A DNA stretch of 64,000 nucleotides from Ramlibacter albus (lineage in GTDB: Bacteria; Pseudomonadota; Gammaproteobacteria; Burkholderiales; Burkholderiaceae_C): NCBI RefSeq assembly GCF_014297445.1, contig NZ_JACORU010000012.1, positions 1 through 64,000 of the forward strand, in the 5' to 3' direction. A program made the translations under genes and the position numbers. Positions 42,703 to 51,430 of the stretch are shown one piece after another. Below the pieces are notes generated by a model. The model searched no databases. It saw only the letters and a list, made by a program, of their open reading frames with translations, and was not told the origin of the DNA. How positions within the stretch are numbered: the first letter of the stretch is position 1; the number at the start of each line of letters is the position of its first letter.

Positions 42703-43441
42703 CCCGATGCATCCAGTAAATGACAAGTGCAGCGTAGGCAATCGCGAACCCGGCCGTGGCGGCGAAGATGCTCTGCACGAACATTGCGGAAAAAGAGGCT
42801 CCTCCACGTGCGAAGGTGAACGCCACGCCAAACGCCATCGCGGCTAGTGCGGACGTCCACAGCAGCGCCCATCGCAGGCGCTCTCGCTCGCCGACGGGAA
42901 ACTGTTTCCGGCGAATCCATCCCCGATAGCCCAGCACCACAGCCAACAACCCAGCGACGCTGCTGAGATGTTGGAGAACGCCGTACAAGTAAATCGTCCT
43001 GCCTCGAATCTGTCCCAGTTCAAGCCGGAGCACCGGAAGCGCCTTCACGGCTTCACCGGAAGCATGCGTAAACGAATCCCACGCCACATGGGTGAGCGCC
43101 CCGATAAAAATGGCCGCCGCCAACGCGAAGAGGCCACGGACGGAATTCAATTCCGGCACTCGCAGCGCCTGCACTGCGCGACGGTGGGGTTGTGGCAGAG
43201 GCGACGCGAGTTGGACGTGCCACCTGCACAAGATAGAGGCAAGCAGTGTGCAAATCGGGACGCAAATCAGCAAAGAACCGAGGGTCGAGTGCGCTGCCGT
43301 CGCGATGTCAAACCGTCCAACGTAGTACGCAAAATCAGGAGAAAAGCTTCCGAGAACCAAGCCCAGGAATGGAAGCCCTTGGCGTGCCGCTGCCTGGCGG
43401 ATTGGCATGACAGCCGCGGCATGCGAGAGGGTGAGCGGCAT
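42692..43441 (-). CDS. DUF4184 family integral membrane protein
   Basis: A 249-residue protein. The N-terminal signature of this family is 'MPLTLSHAAAVMPIRQ', then 'LPFLGLVLGSFSPDFAYYVG', with conserved Asp and His in 'HVAWDSFTHASGEAVKALPV'. About six hydrophobic helices are predicted. Members resemble metal-dependent membrane hydrolases of the YdjM/LexA-binding type, but no function is established. It starts 18 bp after the stop of the upstream gene on the same strand. Confidence 0.85.
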   Translation of the reverse strand: MPLTLSHAAAVMPIRQAAARQGLPFLGLVLGSFSPDFAYYVGRFDIATAAHSTLGSLLICVPICTLLASILCRWHVQLASPLPQPHRRAVQALRVPELNSVRGLFALAAAIFIGALTHVAWDSFTHASGEAVKALPVLRLELGQIRGRTIYLYGVLQHLSSVAGLLAVVLGYRGWIRRKQFPVGERERLRWALLWTSALAAMAFGVAFTFARGGASFSAMFVQSIFAATAGFAIAYAALVIYWMHRDRF

Positions 43442-43459
43442 AGGAGAGCCTGCCGAAGA

Positions 43460-44038
43460 TCAGGCGCCGAATCCTTCATTGATACAGGTCAAGCCATGGG
43501 TCGGATACGGTTCGAACTTGTGGGTTTGAACGTTCACGAACCACGCCCGATGGATCTTGCGCAACCGCGCCTTCTGTTCTCCCTTCACGACTGCAATGAC
43601 TTCAGGGGCCTCAACACCTCCCCTTTCGCACAAGCCGGCCATCGCAACAACATGGCCCCTCGGTATGTCCGGCTCCGGCATGACGGCCACGACCTCCCAA
43701 CTGGGTTTTCCCGCCCGGTCGCGCGAGATCAGCTTCTGCAACCACCACATGCGTCCTCTTGGCGAGCTCACCTCGGCAATAGCATATTCGCTGTCGGCCT
43801 GGATCCTTAGCATGGAACCGCCAAGGTCTTCGTGATCTGCAGGTATGGGCGGGACCCGAAGCCCGACATATGGAGAAGATTCGCCGGGGATACTCGATGC
43901 GCAAAACAATGCAGTTGAGGCGACCAGTGTGATGAGACCCCAGCGCACGAACGGCGAACGGGCTGGCACGCAGCGCGCAAACGGAGCAGGAACGTGGGTG
44001 ATCGCGTCCAATTGCAAGCTGGGTTCGGGCAGGCTCAT
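43460..44038 (-). CDS. Hypothetical membrane-anchored protein
   Basis: A 192-residue protein. An N-terminal hydrophobic helix ('FVRWGLITLVASTALFCASS') follows about 25 residues and suggests a single-pass anchor or long signal peptide. The rest is probably periplasmic ('SEYAIAEVSSPRGRMWWLQK', 'WFVNVQTHKFEPYP'). No family is recognised. The start at 44038 ('MSLPEPSLQ') or 44050 ('MIRCMS') is uncertain, and neither has a clear ribosome site. It is divergent from the first higBA copy. Confidence 0.6.
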   Translation of the reverse strand: MSLPEPSLQLDAITHVPAPFARCVPARSPFVRWGLITLVASTALFCASSIPGESSPYVGLRVPPIPADHEDLGGSMLRIQADSEYAIAEVSSPRGRMWWLQKLISRDRAGKPSWEVVAVMPEPDIPRGHVVAMAGLCERGGVEAPEVIAVVKGEQKARLRKIHRAWFVNVQTHKFEPYPTHGLTCINEGFGA

Positions 44039-44117
44039 GCAGCGGATCATATGGGCGCACCGACAAAAATCCTTGAAGCGAGACCTTTGTCGCGGCACGA
44101 CGTAGAAGTCCCGAGCA

Positions 44118-44665
44118 GCGTAACGCGACGCTATACAATTTGGGGTATGATCAAGTCGTCGTCTTGGCGCGCAGCTCGGGCGCCTGAACATGGCTCGCGC
44201 ACCGCTGCACATGAACGTGCCGGGGTGGAAGCTGCACCCGCTCACGGGCGGGCTTGCAGGCCATTGGGCCGTGTGGGTCAGCGGAAGCTGGCGCATGACT
44301 TTCGCGTTCGAAAATGGCGACGCCGTTCTCGTGGAATATCAGGACTATCACTGAAGGAGTACCGTGATGGCACGCATGCATAACCCCCCACATCCCGGCC
44401 TGACGCTGCGCGACGATGTCCTGCCGGCGCTCGGCCTGAGCGTCACTGAAGCGGCGGCGCAACTCGGAGTGACCCGCGTGGCTCTGTCGCGGGTGTTGAA
44501 CGGACGTGCCGCAATCTCGCCCGAGATGGCGCTGCGGCTGGAAGCGTGGCTCGGCGAGGAAAACGGAGGAGCCGCGCACCTGTGGCTGGCGGAGCAGTCC
44601 GCCTATGACGAGTGGCAGGCGCGCAAGGCGCTCAAGGCAAAGCCGCTGCGCGTGAAGCGGGTCGA
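44118..44665 (+). repeat. Left copy of a directly repeated higBA locus
   Basis: Similarity to 48388-49006 begins at 'agcgtaac', just before a shared 'gacgctatacaatt' promoter-like stretch, and ends inside the antitoxin 3' end. This copy lacks about 71 bp of the toxin gene. Confidence 0.8.
44147..44354 (+). pseudogene. higB: higB-type toxin gene with an out-of-frame internal deletion
   Basis: ATG 44147 begins as a HigB toxin ('MIKS'). Compared with the second copy about 71 bp are then missing, and the rest of the toxin continues in another frame ('RLGAQLGRLNMARA...VPGWKLHPLTGGLAGHW', 'WRMTFAFENGDAVLVEYQDY') to the stop at 44354. Only an internal ATG could give a fragment of about 55 residues. 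The RelE/HigB fold would lack its first strand and helix, so activity is unlikely. Confidence 0.8.
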
Positions 44666-44687
44666 AATGCCGAGCACTACTTCCTGA
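44367..44687 (+). CDS. higA: HigA-family antitoxin, copy 1
   Basis: A 106-residue Xre-type HTH protein of the HigA (plasmid maintenance) family ('[20 protein letters not shown]', '[20 protein letters not shown]', '[20 protein letters not shown]'). AGGAG lies 8 bases before ATG 44367. It is nearly identical to copy 2 over the first 90 or so residues, but ends differently ('VEMPSTTS'). It overlaps the 3' end of the convergent ankyrin gene by 11 bp. It should still bind DNA although its toxin partner is broken. Confidence 0.92.
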   Translation: MARMHNPPHPGLTLRDDVLPALGLSVTEAAAQLGVTRVALSRVLNGRAAISPEMALRLEAWLGEENGGAAHLWLAEQSAYDEWQARKALKAKPLRVKRVEMPSTTS

Positions 44688-47136
44688 GTTCCTCGATCTC
44701 TTTGGCGAGATCGGCGGCCGGGAGCTCGGCGAACGCGCGCAGAAGCTCGATGATTTCGTCGCAGCGGCCAAGGGAGGGGTTCTCGCGAACCTGAGAAACC
44801 ATCTCCTGGACATCGGCTGTATTCTGGCGTTTCGCGTACTCAATGAATGGTGAGTGCTGCACCAGCATCATCAGCTCCGGGTGAGCCTGCCGAAGTCTGC
44901 CAACCGCAGCTTCCACTTGTTCCGCCTGCCCTGGAGCGATGCGTTTGCACATGTCGATGGCACCGTCTGTAATCCGGTAATAGCTGTAGACAGAGTGCCT
45001 CTTCTTTTGCTCAATATCGAAACGCTTCAGCGCTTCAGGAGCTTCGGCTATCACGGCTTCGAGAATGTCTCGTGACCCCTGGACGTTGGCTCGCGTCTGC
45101 TCCTGCTGCGTCCTGCAGGTCTCCTGCCATAGTCTCTTTGCCTGGTCCGCAGAGGTTCTTGCCCCTGCCTGTTCAAGCAGCCTCCTGGTTCTCAGATAAG
45201 GACTCTCCGGCGGGCCAAGGTAGTAGTACTGGGCGGCAAGCAATTGCTTTCGAGCCGCGGCCTCGTTCAACACCGCCGGCCTGCAAACCCACATGGCTTG
45301 CCATGAAGCCGTGTTTGCGTACAGCCAAGCCGTCATGCCCTGCGGATTGATCTCATCGATTGACTCGCGCACTCCTGGCGACTTCAGCAACTCCTCGACA
45401 AGCCCGGAGAAGCCCATGAACGCCGCTGCCATCAACGGCGTCTGTCCCATGCTGTTCCTTTCCACGAGCCCCGCCCGGTCGCCATTGCTGGCGTAGTCCC
45501 CAATCTCGTCGGCGGCCATCTTTCCCGCGGCAATGAAAGCCAGGATCTGGCGTTCACGAACGCGGCTGGCGCCGATTGAAATCATCCGCAGGCGAAGCTC
45601 CGTAATGATCTGGTGGGGCTTCTTCCACCCGTCTGCTGCCGGACCCGGCAAATAGGGCGTGGTAACGCGTAGCAAGGGGTCAGGGATCCACCCGAAGACG
45701 CTCTGCCGAAGAAGCGCGTACTTCAATGAAGAGTCCACTTTGCTGGTCAGCCTGCAGAAGGCGCGCTCAATGTTCTGAACGCACGCAATAGCGTGTTGCA
45801 CTGGAAACAGCGCCGCGAGTGCGGTGAGGTACGTCGCCTCCTCGCTGCTCGTGGAGGCCGTGTATTCACAACCTGCCTCGCAACCGAGGTCGTTCCATTT
45901 CGCGTCGGGTTGCTTTCCCATTCCTTCCAGGATCCATTTGCCGCTCGATCTGGACAAATGGATCTTGCCAAGCTCATCGTTGGCGTCGGCAAGCGCGTAG
46001 GTGCCAATGTCGTAGTCGGTCAGTTCGCCCTCAGGGCGCTGCTTCGCGTCAACCTGGCGGGGTGGTTCGACGCCCTCCACGGACGTGCAGGGTCTTGCTG
46101 CGATCCTTGTGTCGCACACCATGGTGCTGCGCAGGTACTGCGTCCATCGAGCGACCTGCCTTGCGTCCGGCTTGAACCTGAAAGTCTTTTGAACGACGTA
46201 GAGCCCGTCATTTCCCTTGACCGCCTTGATCCATTTGTATTCCGGTTTTCCGGCCGCCTCGCTTCGCGCGCAGGACAGCATCCACATGGCGAAGGGGTAA
46301 CCGTTGTCCTCACCTTCCATGATGGACGCGGACTCGGCCTTCTCGCAGGCGGCCAGCCACTGCCGCTGCATGTCGGAACGGAAACCTTCAAGGGTCGGGG
46401 GATTCGGTCCGAGGAAGTATTGTGTGCTGACCTTCCGGGACCAGCTATCGATGCTCTCGGCGACCGGAATCACCTCCCCGGTCACGACATGGTCGTTTCT
46501 CGCTCGATAACCGACCTTGTAGCCGGCTGGCAATTTCTGAAGAAGGTTTTCGTTCCTGAGCGCGCTCATCTCGCGTTGGGCGCAAGCTCGAGCACTTCCC
46601 ACGACAAGCTCACTCGCAGACTTCTCCCACTCCGCCCGCGCCACAGGCATGATCCGGTTGAGGGCCTCGGCGGTCGGTGTCTTCAAGAAGTCAAGCAGCG
46701 CTTTGAGGTCCGCAGCAGCGAGCGAGTCCGCTGCCTTGCAACCTGACGGGGCGCCGGGCAAACCGCATGCGCGGACGGCCAGATTGAACTTCGATCCGCT
46801 CGGGCTCTCCAGGAAGTCCGCGACAGCGCCGGCATCGATTGATTTCAAATGCTGCTCATGAATACGGATCCAATCGCGGAGCATCGAAGCCTCCAGGTTC
46901 TTCTCCGTAAAGCAGTCGAGCGTACGTGCGACCAGCAGGGGCTTGTGCCGCATCGTGTCGGCGAGCGCCCTTTCGACGAGCTTGTCTATTTGTTCCTGTA
47001 CGCGCAGCACTTTGGCGAGGCGGCCCATCGGCTCATCGGGCCGTATGGCCTCCGTGGCACAGGCCGAGTGCGCGAGCGTGGCCAAGAGCGCATAGGTTCC
47101 CCTGCGCGCAATCGTGGTGATCAGGCTCGGTGCCAT
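44677..47136 (-). CDS. Large exported ankyrin-repeat protein with DUF2059-like N-domain
   Basis: An 819-residue protein with a signal peptide ending near 'AHSACATEA'. Residues about 35-230 contain two motifs like DUF2059 ('[17 protein letters not shown]', '[20 protein letters not shown]'). About 330-570 hold module 2 ('[17 protein letters not shown]', '[17 protein letters not shown]'). About 580-730 hold module 1 with an ankyrin unit ('[20 protein letters not shown]', '[16 protein letters not shown]', 'LLEQAGAR'). An alpha-helical tail follows. The start at 47136 has TAGGAG upstream and lies 7 bp after the paralogue gene, so they form an operon. Many Cys suggest periplasmic disulfides. Function unknown. 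Confidence 0.8.
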   Translation of the reverse strand: MAPSLITTIARRGTYALLATLAHSACATEAIRPDEPMGRLAKVLRVQEQIDKLVERALADTMRHKPLLVARTLDCFTEKNLEASMLRDWIRIHEQHLKSIDAGAVADFLESPSGSKFNLAVRACGLPGAPSGCKAADSLAAADLKALLDFLKTPTAEALNRIMPVARAEWEKSASELVVGSARACAQREMSALRNENLLQKLPAGYKVGYRARNDHVVTGEVIPVAESIDSWSRKVSTQYFLGPNPPTLEGFRSDMQRQWLAACEKAESASIMEGEDNGYPFAMWMLSCARSEAAGKPEYKWIKAVKGNDGLYVVQKTFRFKPDARQVARWTQYLRSTMVCDTRIAARPCTSVEGVEPPRQVDAKQRPEGELTDYDIGTYALADANDELGKIHLSRSSGKWILEGMGKQPDAKWNDLGCEAGCEYTASTSSEEATYLTALAALFPVQHAIACVQNIERAFCRLTSKVDSSLKYALLRQSVFGWIPDPLLRVTTPYLPGPAADGWKKPHQIITELRLRMISIGASRVRERQILAFIAAGKMAADEIGDYASNGDRAGLVERNSMGQTPLMAAAFMGFSGLVEELLKSPGVRESIDEINPQGMTAWLYANTASWQAMWVCRPAVLNEAAARKQLLAAQYYYLGPPESPYLRTRRLLEQAGARTSADQAKRLWQETCRTQQEQTRANVQGSRDILEAVIAEAPEALKRFDIEQKKRHSVYSYYRITDGAIDMCKRIAPGQAEQVEAAVGRLRQAHPELMMLVQHSPFIEYAKRQNTADVQEMVSQVRENPSLGRCDEIIELLRAFAELPAADLAKEIEELRK

Positions 47137-47143
47137 AGCGCTC

Positions 47144-48241
47144 CTACCGTAGGGCATCAAGGCTCGACGCACTCTTCGCAGGCGGCGTGAGCCGGCGCAG
47201 GGACTGCGCGATGGGCTCGCCCGTCGCGAGGCGAACAAGTGCATACCCCACCTTCGTCGGGTCGTCCTTCTTATTGAGCCTGCAGAACGCCTGTCCCGCA
47301 TTCTGGATGCACGCAATTTCGAATAGCAGTGGAATGTCGCCCGGAAACGAATGGACCAGTTCGAGCAGCTCCTTGTTGCTCGAGGTCCTGAAGTCGGTCG
47401 CGCCTTTGTCGTTTTCGACCATGACCCACTTACCATCCGTCCTGTGAAGAGTGACTTCGATGCCGCCAGGTCCCCCTTTCTTGTCGACTATCGTGTAGCT
47501 GCCGATGTCGGACTCCGTGATTCCGGCCGCCTTGATGCGTGAGTGCTGCTCCGCGATGTAGCGGGTCAGCGATTCGGCGCCCTCGGCCAGGACCGCGTCG
47601 AGTGTGTCCCGAGCCCCCTGGATCCTGGCGCGCGCGAGGCCGTCGTGAACGATGCAGAGGTCGTGCCAGATTTGCCTTGCCCGGTCCGGGTCGGGTCTTG
47701 CGCCGGCCTGCTCCAGCAGGAGCCTGGATTTGCGATACGGGTTCTCGACGGACAGGCGGTAGTAATACTGCGTTGCAAGCAGCGGCACGAGGCTGGATGG
47801 GGACTCGACCAACTTCGGGTTGCAAACCCACATCGCCTGCCGCGGCGCCATGCTCGTGTACAACCAGGCGGTCAAGCCTCGCGGACCGGCGTCGTCGATC
47901 GACTTGCGAACTTCAGCGGACTTCAGCAACTCGTCGATGACCCGCGAATAGCCCATGAATGCCGCTGCCATCAAAGGGGTCTGCCCCTCGCGGTTCTTTT
48001 CGACGAGGCGCGCCGCGCCGCCGGCGTTGATCGTGTCCCGAATGGCGCGACCCGCCTGTTGTTCGGCCTGGACGAACTCCTCGAGGCTGCCGGTGGTGTC
48101 ACCTATCAAATACATTTGCTGCCGAAGGTCGGCAATGACCTGGTGGGGCGTCCTCGGCTCCCCGGCAAATGCGAACGAAGCCGGCCCGCTCAGCGCAGAA
48201 CAGGCGAGAAGAAGGAGAAAGTGGCGGAGAGCTGCGCGCAT
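47144..48241 (-). CDS. Exported ankyrin-repeat protein, paralogue with swapped module order
   Basis: A 365-residue protein with a signal peptide ('ALRHFLLLLACSALSGPASF', cleavage near 'AFAGE'). Module 1 comes first (about 30-225: '[20 protein letters not shown]', 'AWLYTSMAPRQAMWVC', '[10 protein letters not shown]'). Module 2 follows (about 235-340: 'ESDIGSYTIVDKKGG', 'IACIQNAGQAFCRLNKK'). The larger neighbour has the same two modules in the opposite order. The start at 48241 is the best ATG in front of the signal peptide but has no clear ribosome site. Confidence 0.8.
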   Translation of the reverse strand: MRAALRHFLLLLACSALSGPASFAFAGEPRTPHQVIADLRQQMYLIGDTTGSLEEFVQAEQQAGRAIRDTINAGGAARLVEKNREGQTPLMAAAFMGYSRVIDELLKSAEVRKSIDDAGPRGLTAWLYTSMAPRQAMWVCNPKLVESPSSLVPLLATQYYYRLSVENPYRKSRLLLEQAGARPDPDRARQIWHDLCIVHDGLARARIQGARDTLDAVLAEGAESLTRYIAEQHSRIKAAGITESDIGSYTIVDKKGGPGGIEVTLHRTDGKWVMVENDKGATDFRTSSNKELLELVHSFPGDIPLLFEIACIQNAGQAFCRLNKKDDPTKVGYALVRLATGEPIAQSLRRLTPPAKSASSLDALR

Positions 48242-48387
48242 GAGGAGTGGCCGTTGAAAAGCGCAAAGCCTATCGGCCGCTGCGGGCGATCGCACCAGAC
48301 CTTAGTCTCGCGAAGCGCCCTTAATTCGCCTGCGTCCCTCACTTGATCCCGCTTCCTGACCCCTGGATCTCTCTGGCAGCCTGATGG

Positions 48388-49006
48388 TTGAGAAGCGTAA
48401 CTCGACGCTATACAATTCGCGCTATGGATCAGGGCGTTCCGGCACAAGGGCTTGCAGGCGTTTTTCGAAACGGGGTCCAAGGCCGGCATTCAGGCCGCGC
48501 ACGCGGCGCGCCTTGGTGGCCAACTCAGGCGCCTTAATGTCGCCCGTGTGGCCCAGGACATGAATCTGCCCGGGTGGAAGCTGCATCCGCTGAAGGGTAG
48601 TCTTGCTGGCCACTGGGCGGTGTGGGTCAGCGAGAACTGGCGCATGACCTTCGCGTTCGAGGATGGCGACGCCGTTCTCGTGGATTACCAGGACTATCAC
48701 TGAAGGAGTACCGTGATGGCACGCATGCACAACCCCCCACATCCCGGCCTGACGTTGCGTGACGATGTCCTGCCGGCGCTGGGCCTGAGTGTCACCGAAG
48801 CGGCGGCGCAACTTGGCGTGACTCGCGTGGCGCTGTCTCGGGTGCTGAATGGGCGTGCCGCGATCTCCCCGGAGATGGCGCTGCGGCTGGAGGCTTGGCT
48901 TGGCGAGGAGAACGGTGGCGCCGCCCACCTGTGGTTGGCGGAGCAGTCTGCCTATGACGAGTGGCAGGCGCGCAAGGCCGTGAAGGCCAAGCCGCTTCGC
49001 GTGAAG
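48388..49006 (+). repeat. Right copy of the directly repeated higBA locus
   Basis: Same orientation as the copy at 44118-44665. About 3.7 kb lies between the two, holding only the two ankyrin genes. Recombination between the copies would delete both. Confidence 0.8.
48424..48703 (+). pseudogene. higB: higB-type toxin gene with a one-base insertion after the start codon
   Basis: The body is intact ('RHKGLQAFFETGSKAGIQAA', 'WKLHPLKGSLAGHWAVWVSE', 'WRMTFAFEDGDAVLVDYQDY'), but ATG 48424 is followed by one extra G, which puts it out of frame with everything after it. The first usable in-frame start is TTG 48452, giving 83 residues and losing the first strand of the fold. The gene is either dead or weakly expressed as a shortened protein. 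The ribosome site of higA lies over its end. Confidence 0.7.
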
Positions 49007-49027
49007 CGGGCTGCACTGCCGGCTTGA
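48716..49027 (+). CDS. higA: HigA-family antitoxin, copy 2
   Basis: A 103-residue HTH protein nearly identical to copy 1 in the DNA-binding part, ending '...KRAALPA'. AGGAG lies 8 bases before the ATG. The conserved core of both antitoxins, against two damaged toxins, suggests selection on the antitoxin, for example as a repressor or as protection against an external HigB. Confidence 0.92.
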   Translation: MARMHNPPHPGLTLRDDVLPALGLSVTEAAAQLGVTRVALSRVLNGRAAISPEMALRLEAWLGEENGGAAHLWLAEQSAYDEWQARKAVKAKPLRVKRAALPA

Positions 49028-49046
49028 ATGAATAGCGGCTCGGCGC

Positions 49047-49172
49047 CTACTTCAGTACGTCGAGTCCTTTTTGCGCCGCCCACTCCCCGGCATCTTCTTC
49101 CCGCTCGCCACCCGCAGCCGCTGCACCTCGATCTGCCCGCCATGCGCGTTGAAGAAGATCGCGTGCGGCGTG
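49047..49172 (-). pseudogene. Decayed copy of the formyltransferase 3' end
   Basis: The minus strand encodes 'PHAIFFNAHGGQIEVQRL' and, after a small indel, 'AGEWAAQKGLDVLK' then stop. This matches the end of the formyltransferase at 49668-50594. Nothing of the rest of that gene is present. It marks a duplication or integration boundary on the edge of the accessory region. Confidence 0.75.
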
Positions 49173-49178
49173 AGGGGA

Positions 49179-49550
49179 TCACAGGCAGTTGCCGTAGTAG
49201 CAGGCGACCAGCAATGCCATGCAAATCCATGTGGGCCACAGCAGCACGAGCGCGACTACCGAGAAGCCCGCGACTCGAATGCGGTCAAAGTCACGTTTCC
49301 GAAGGCTGGTCGCCAAGCTGATGGCGTAGGTGAAAACTCCAACGAGCAGGGATGGCCAGTCCGGTCCCCGCGATATCAGCGCAACGGCTGTGGACGTGAA
49401 GACTGCGAGTCCCCATCCAAGGCACACGACTCGCAGGTTTGCGCTACTTGACCCTGGTCGACTGCCGTACCAGCCCCAGGCTGATACGGTGAGTACAGGA
49501 ACAAGGGTGACGCCGGCGACGAGCAGGAAGTCGAGAATCGATGCATGCAT
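49179..49550 (-). CDS. Hypothetical four-helix membrane protein
   Basis: A 123-residue hydrophobic protein with helices at about 5-25, 41-60, 66-84 and 92-115 ('FLLVAGVTLVPVLTVSAWGW', 'LGWGLAVFTSTAVALIS', 'LLVGVFTYAISLATSL', 'VALVLLWPTWICMALLVACY'). No family is recognised and no clear ribosome site is seen before ATG 49550. It sits between the formyltransferase gene and the decayed copy of its 3' end, so it may have arrived with the accessory DNA. Confidence 0.55.
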   Translation of the reverse strand: MHASILDFLLVAGVTLVPVLTVSAWGWYGSRPGSSSANLRVVCLGWGLAVFTSTAVALISRGPDWPSLLVGVFTYAISLATSLRKRDFDRIRVAGFSVVALVLLWPTWICMALLVACYYGNCL

Positions 49551-49667
49551 GGTTTGGACTCAAGTTCGACATGGGTCCAGTTTGGCCGGCGCCGGAAAAC
49601 AAACACGTTGGAAAACGTGGAGGAGACAGGTACGCACCAGCCGGTATCGCAAGCCGATACGGGCTGC

Positions 49668-50594
49668 TCACGACGCGCTGACTACCAGCCCTTTCGCCGC
49701 CGCCCACTCCCCCGCATTCATCTTCTTCCCGCTCGCCGCCCGCAGCCGCTGCACCTCGATCTGCCCGCCATGCGCGTTGAAGAAGATCGCATGCGGCGTG
49801 ATCGCGCTGATCTCACCGGGCTTGCCGCGCACGGCGCCGAAGGTGCCGACGGCGTGCTTGTGGCAGTCGAACAGGTACACCTTCTCGCCCGCAATCTCGG
49901 TCCACGCGCCCGGCGCGGGGTTGCAGCCGCGGATGAGGTTGTAGATGTGGTCCACGTGCTGGTGCCAGTGGATGCGCGACTCCTCCTCGTGCATCCAGCC
50001 CTCGTACGTGGCGAGCGATTCGTTCTGGTGGTGCTGCTCGTGCGTGCCGGCGATCACCTGGTCGGCGGCTTCGAGCAGTGCCGCGACGCCGAGGGGGAAG
50101 AGCTTGTTGAAGTACAGCTCGCCGAGCGTCTCGTCCGGCTCGATCGCGCAGCGCTTCTGCAAAATCACCGGGCCTTCGTCCAGGCCGTCGGTAGGCCGGA
50201 AGATGGTGATACCCGTCTCCGGTTCGCCCAGCACGATGGGCCAGCTGATGGAAGACGGCCCGCGATGGCGCGGCAGCAGCGAGGGGTGATACTGGATCGT
50301 GCCCAGGCGCGGAATGGTCACGAGCGAATGCGGCGCGAACTGCGTCACGTACGCCATCACGCCGAGGTCGGGCGCGAGTTCGCGCATCTTCGCGTCGGCC
50401 TCGCTGCTGCGCAGGCTGGCGAACTGGAACACCGGCACGCCCTTGTCCTGCGCGGCCTGCCGCAGCGCGTCGGGCTTGGTGCCCGGCGCCTCCGGCTTGC
50501 AGAAAACCCCCACCACTTCGTCGCCGCGCGCGAGGAAAGCCTCGAGGACGGCCTTGCCGAAGTCCTGTTGTCCGAGCAATGCGATCTTGGTCAT
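49668..50594 (-). CDS. Formyltransferase-family protein (Fmt / formyl-THF hydrolase-like)
   Basis: A 308-residue protein. The N-terminal formyl-transferase fold has 'ALLGQQDFGKAVLEAFLARG' and the active-site region 'YHPSLLPRHRGPSSISWPI', with 'LDEGPVILQKR'. A C-terminal domain follows ('INxIRGCNPAPGAW'-like region, 'KVYLFDCHKH'). It is shorter and more divergent than true methionyl-tRNA formyltransferase. The closest type I can name is the folate-binding hydrolase half of 10-formyltetrahydrofolate dehydrogenase. Its start overlaps the stop of the TauE gene (ATGA). Confidence 0.85.
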   Translation of the reverse strand: MTKIALLGQQDFGKAVLEAFLARGDEVVGVFCKPEAPGTKPDALRQAAQDKGVPVFQFASLRSSEADAKMRELAPDLGVMAYVTQFAPHSLVTIPRLGTIQYHPSLLPRHRGPSSISWPIVLGEPETGITIFRPTDGLDEGPVILQKRCAIEPDETLGELYFNKLFPLGVAALLEAADQVIAGTHEQHHQNESLATYEGWMHEEESRIHWHQHVDHIYNLIRGCNPAPGAWTEIAGEKVYLFDCHKHAVGTFGAVRGKPGEISAITPHAIFFNAHGGQIEVQRLRAASGKKMNAGEWAAAKGLVVSAS

Positions 50595-51394
50595 CTGAAA
50601 AGGAAGTATGCCGCCAGAGCGTACAGCACGAACGCGAACACCTTTTTCAGCGGCCGGATGTCCATGGCGTGCGCCGTGCGCGCCCCCAGCGGGGCGAGCG
50701 TCATGCTGGCGATGGAAATGACCGCGAGCCCCGGCAGGTACAGGTAGCCGATCGAGCCCGGCGGCATCTGCGGCAGGTCGCGGCCGGCCCAGATGTAGCT
50801 GAGCGTGCCCGCGAAGGCCAGCGGGAAGCCGAGCGCGGAGGAAGTGCCCACGGCCTCATGGATCTTCACGTTGCACCACGTCATGAACGGCACCGAGACG
50901 AACGCGCCGCCCGCGCCCACGAGCGCCGACAGGCCGCCGATGAGGTTGCCCATCAGGAACATCGGCACGGTGCCGGGCAGCGTGCGCGTGGGCTTGGGCT
51001 TGCGGTCCAGGAACATCTGCGTCGCCGAGAACGCCACGAAGATCGCGAAGAGGATGCCGAGCGCCTTGGCCGGGATGGCCACCGCCAGCTGCGCCCCGAT
51101 CATCGAGCCCACGAGGATTCCCGGCGCAAGCCGCACGACCACCGGCCACAGCACCGCGCCGCGGCGCGAATGCGCGCGCACCGAAGAGATCGAGGTGAAG
51201 CAGATCGTGGCGAGCGACGTCGCCACCGCCATCTTCACCGTGTATTCCGCGGGGTAGCCCTTGGCGGTGAGGATGATGGTGAGGAAGGGCACCATCAGCA
51301 TGCCGCCGCCGATGCCGAGAAGCCCGGCGAGGAAACCGGTGCAAACGCCGAGGGCGAGGAGCTCGAGGACCAACTGCAATGTCACGGCGCGCAT
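50591..51394 (-). CDS. TauE/SafE-family sulfite/sulfonate exporter
   Basis: A 267-residue membrane protein with about eight helices and the family's internal repeat ('GFLAGLLGIGGGMLMVPFLT' and 'GLSALVGAGGAFVSVPFM'). Such proteins export small organic or sulfur anions. It is followed by the formyltransferase gene with a 4-base overlap, so the two may share a substrate pathway, but none can be named. Confidence 0.92.
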   Translation of the reverse strand: MRAVTLQLVLELLALGVCTGFLAGLLGIGGGMLMVPFLTIILTAKGYPAEYTVKMAVATSLATICFTSISSVRAHSRRGAVLWPVVVRLAPGILVGSMIGAQLAVAIPAKALGILFAIFVAFSATQMFLDRKPKPTRTLPGTVPMFLMGNLIGGLSALVGAGGAFVSVPFMTWCNVKIHEAVGTSSALGFPLAFAGTLSYIWAGRDLPQMPPGSIGYLYLPGLAVISIASMTLAPLGARTAHAMDIRPLKKVFAFVLYALAAYFLFR

Positions 51395-51430
51395 TGTCGC
51401 AGCACGCCGGGAGCCACTTCTCGCGCGGCG

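Noticed and set aside
43479-43492. TTGAT-ACAG-GTCAA, another Fnr-like box
   Set aside because: It lies inside the 3' coding part of a hypothetical gene, one arm differs, and no -10 is found at a sensible distance before the DUF4184 gene.
44147-44383. Arg-rich frame starting 'MIKSSSWRAARA'
   Set aside because: It is the out-of-frame reading caused by the deletion in higB copy 1. The real toxin codons are in another frame.
44118-49030. Integron cassette array carrying toxin-antitoxin genes
   Set aside because: No attC-like inverted core sites or integron integrase were found. The repeats are simply two copies of higBA.
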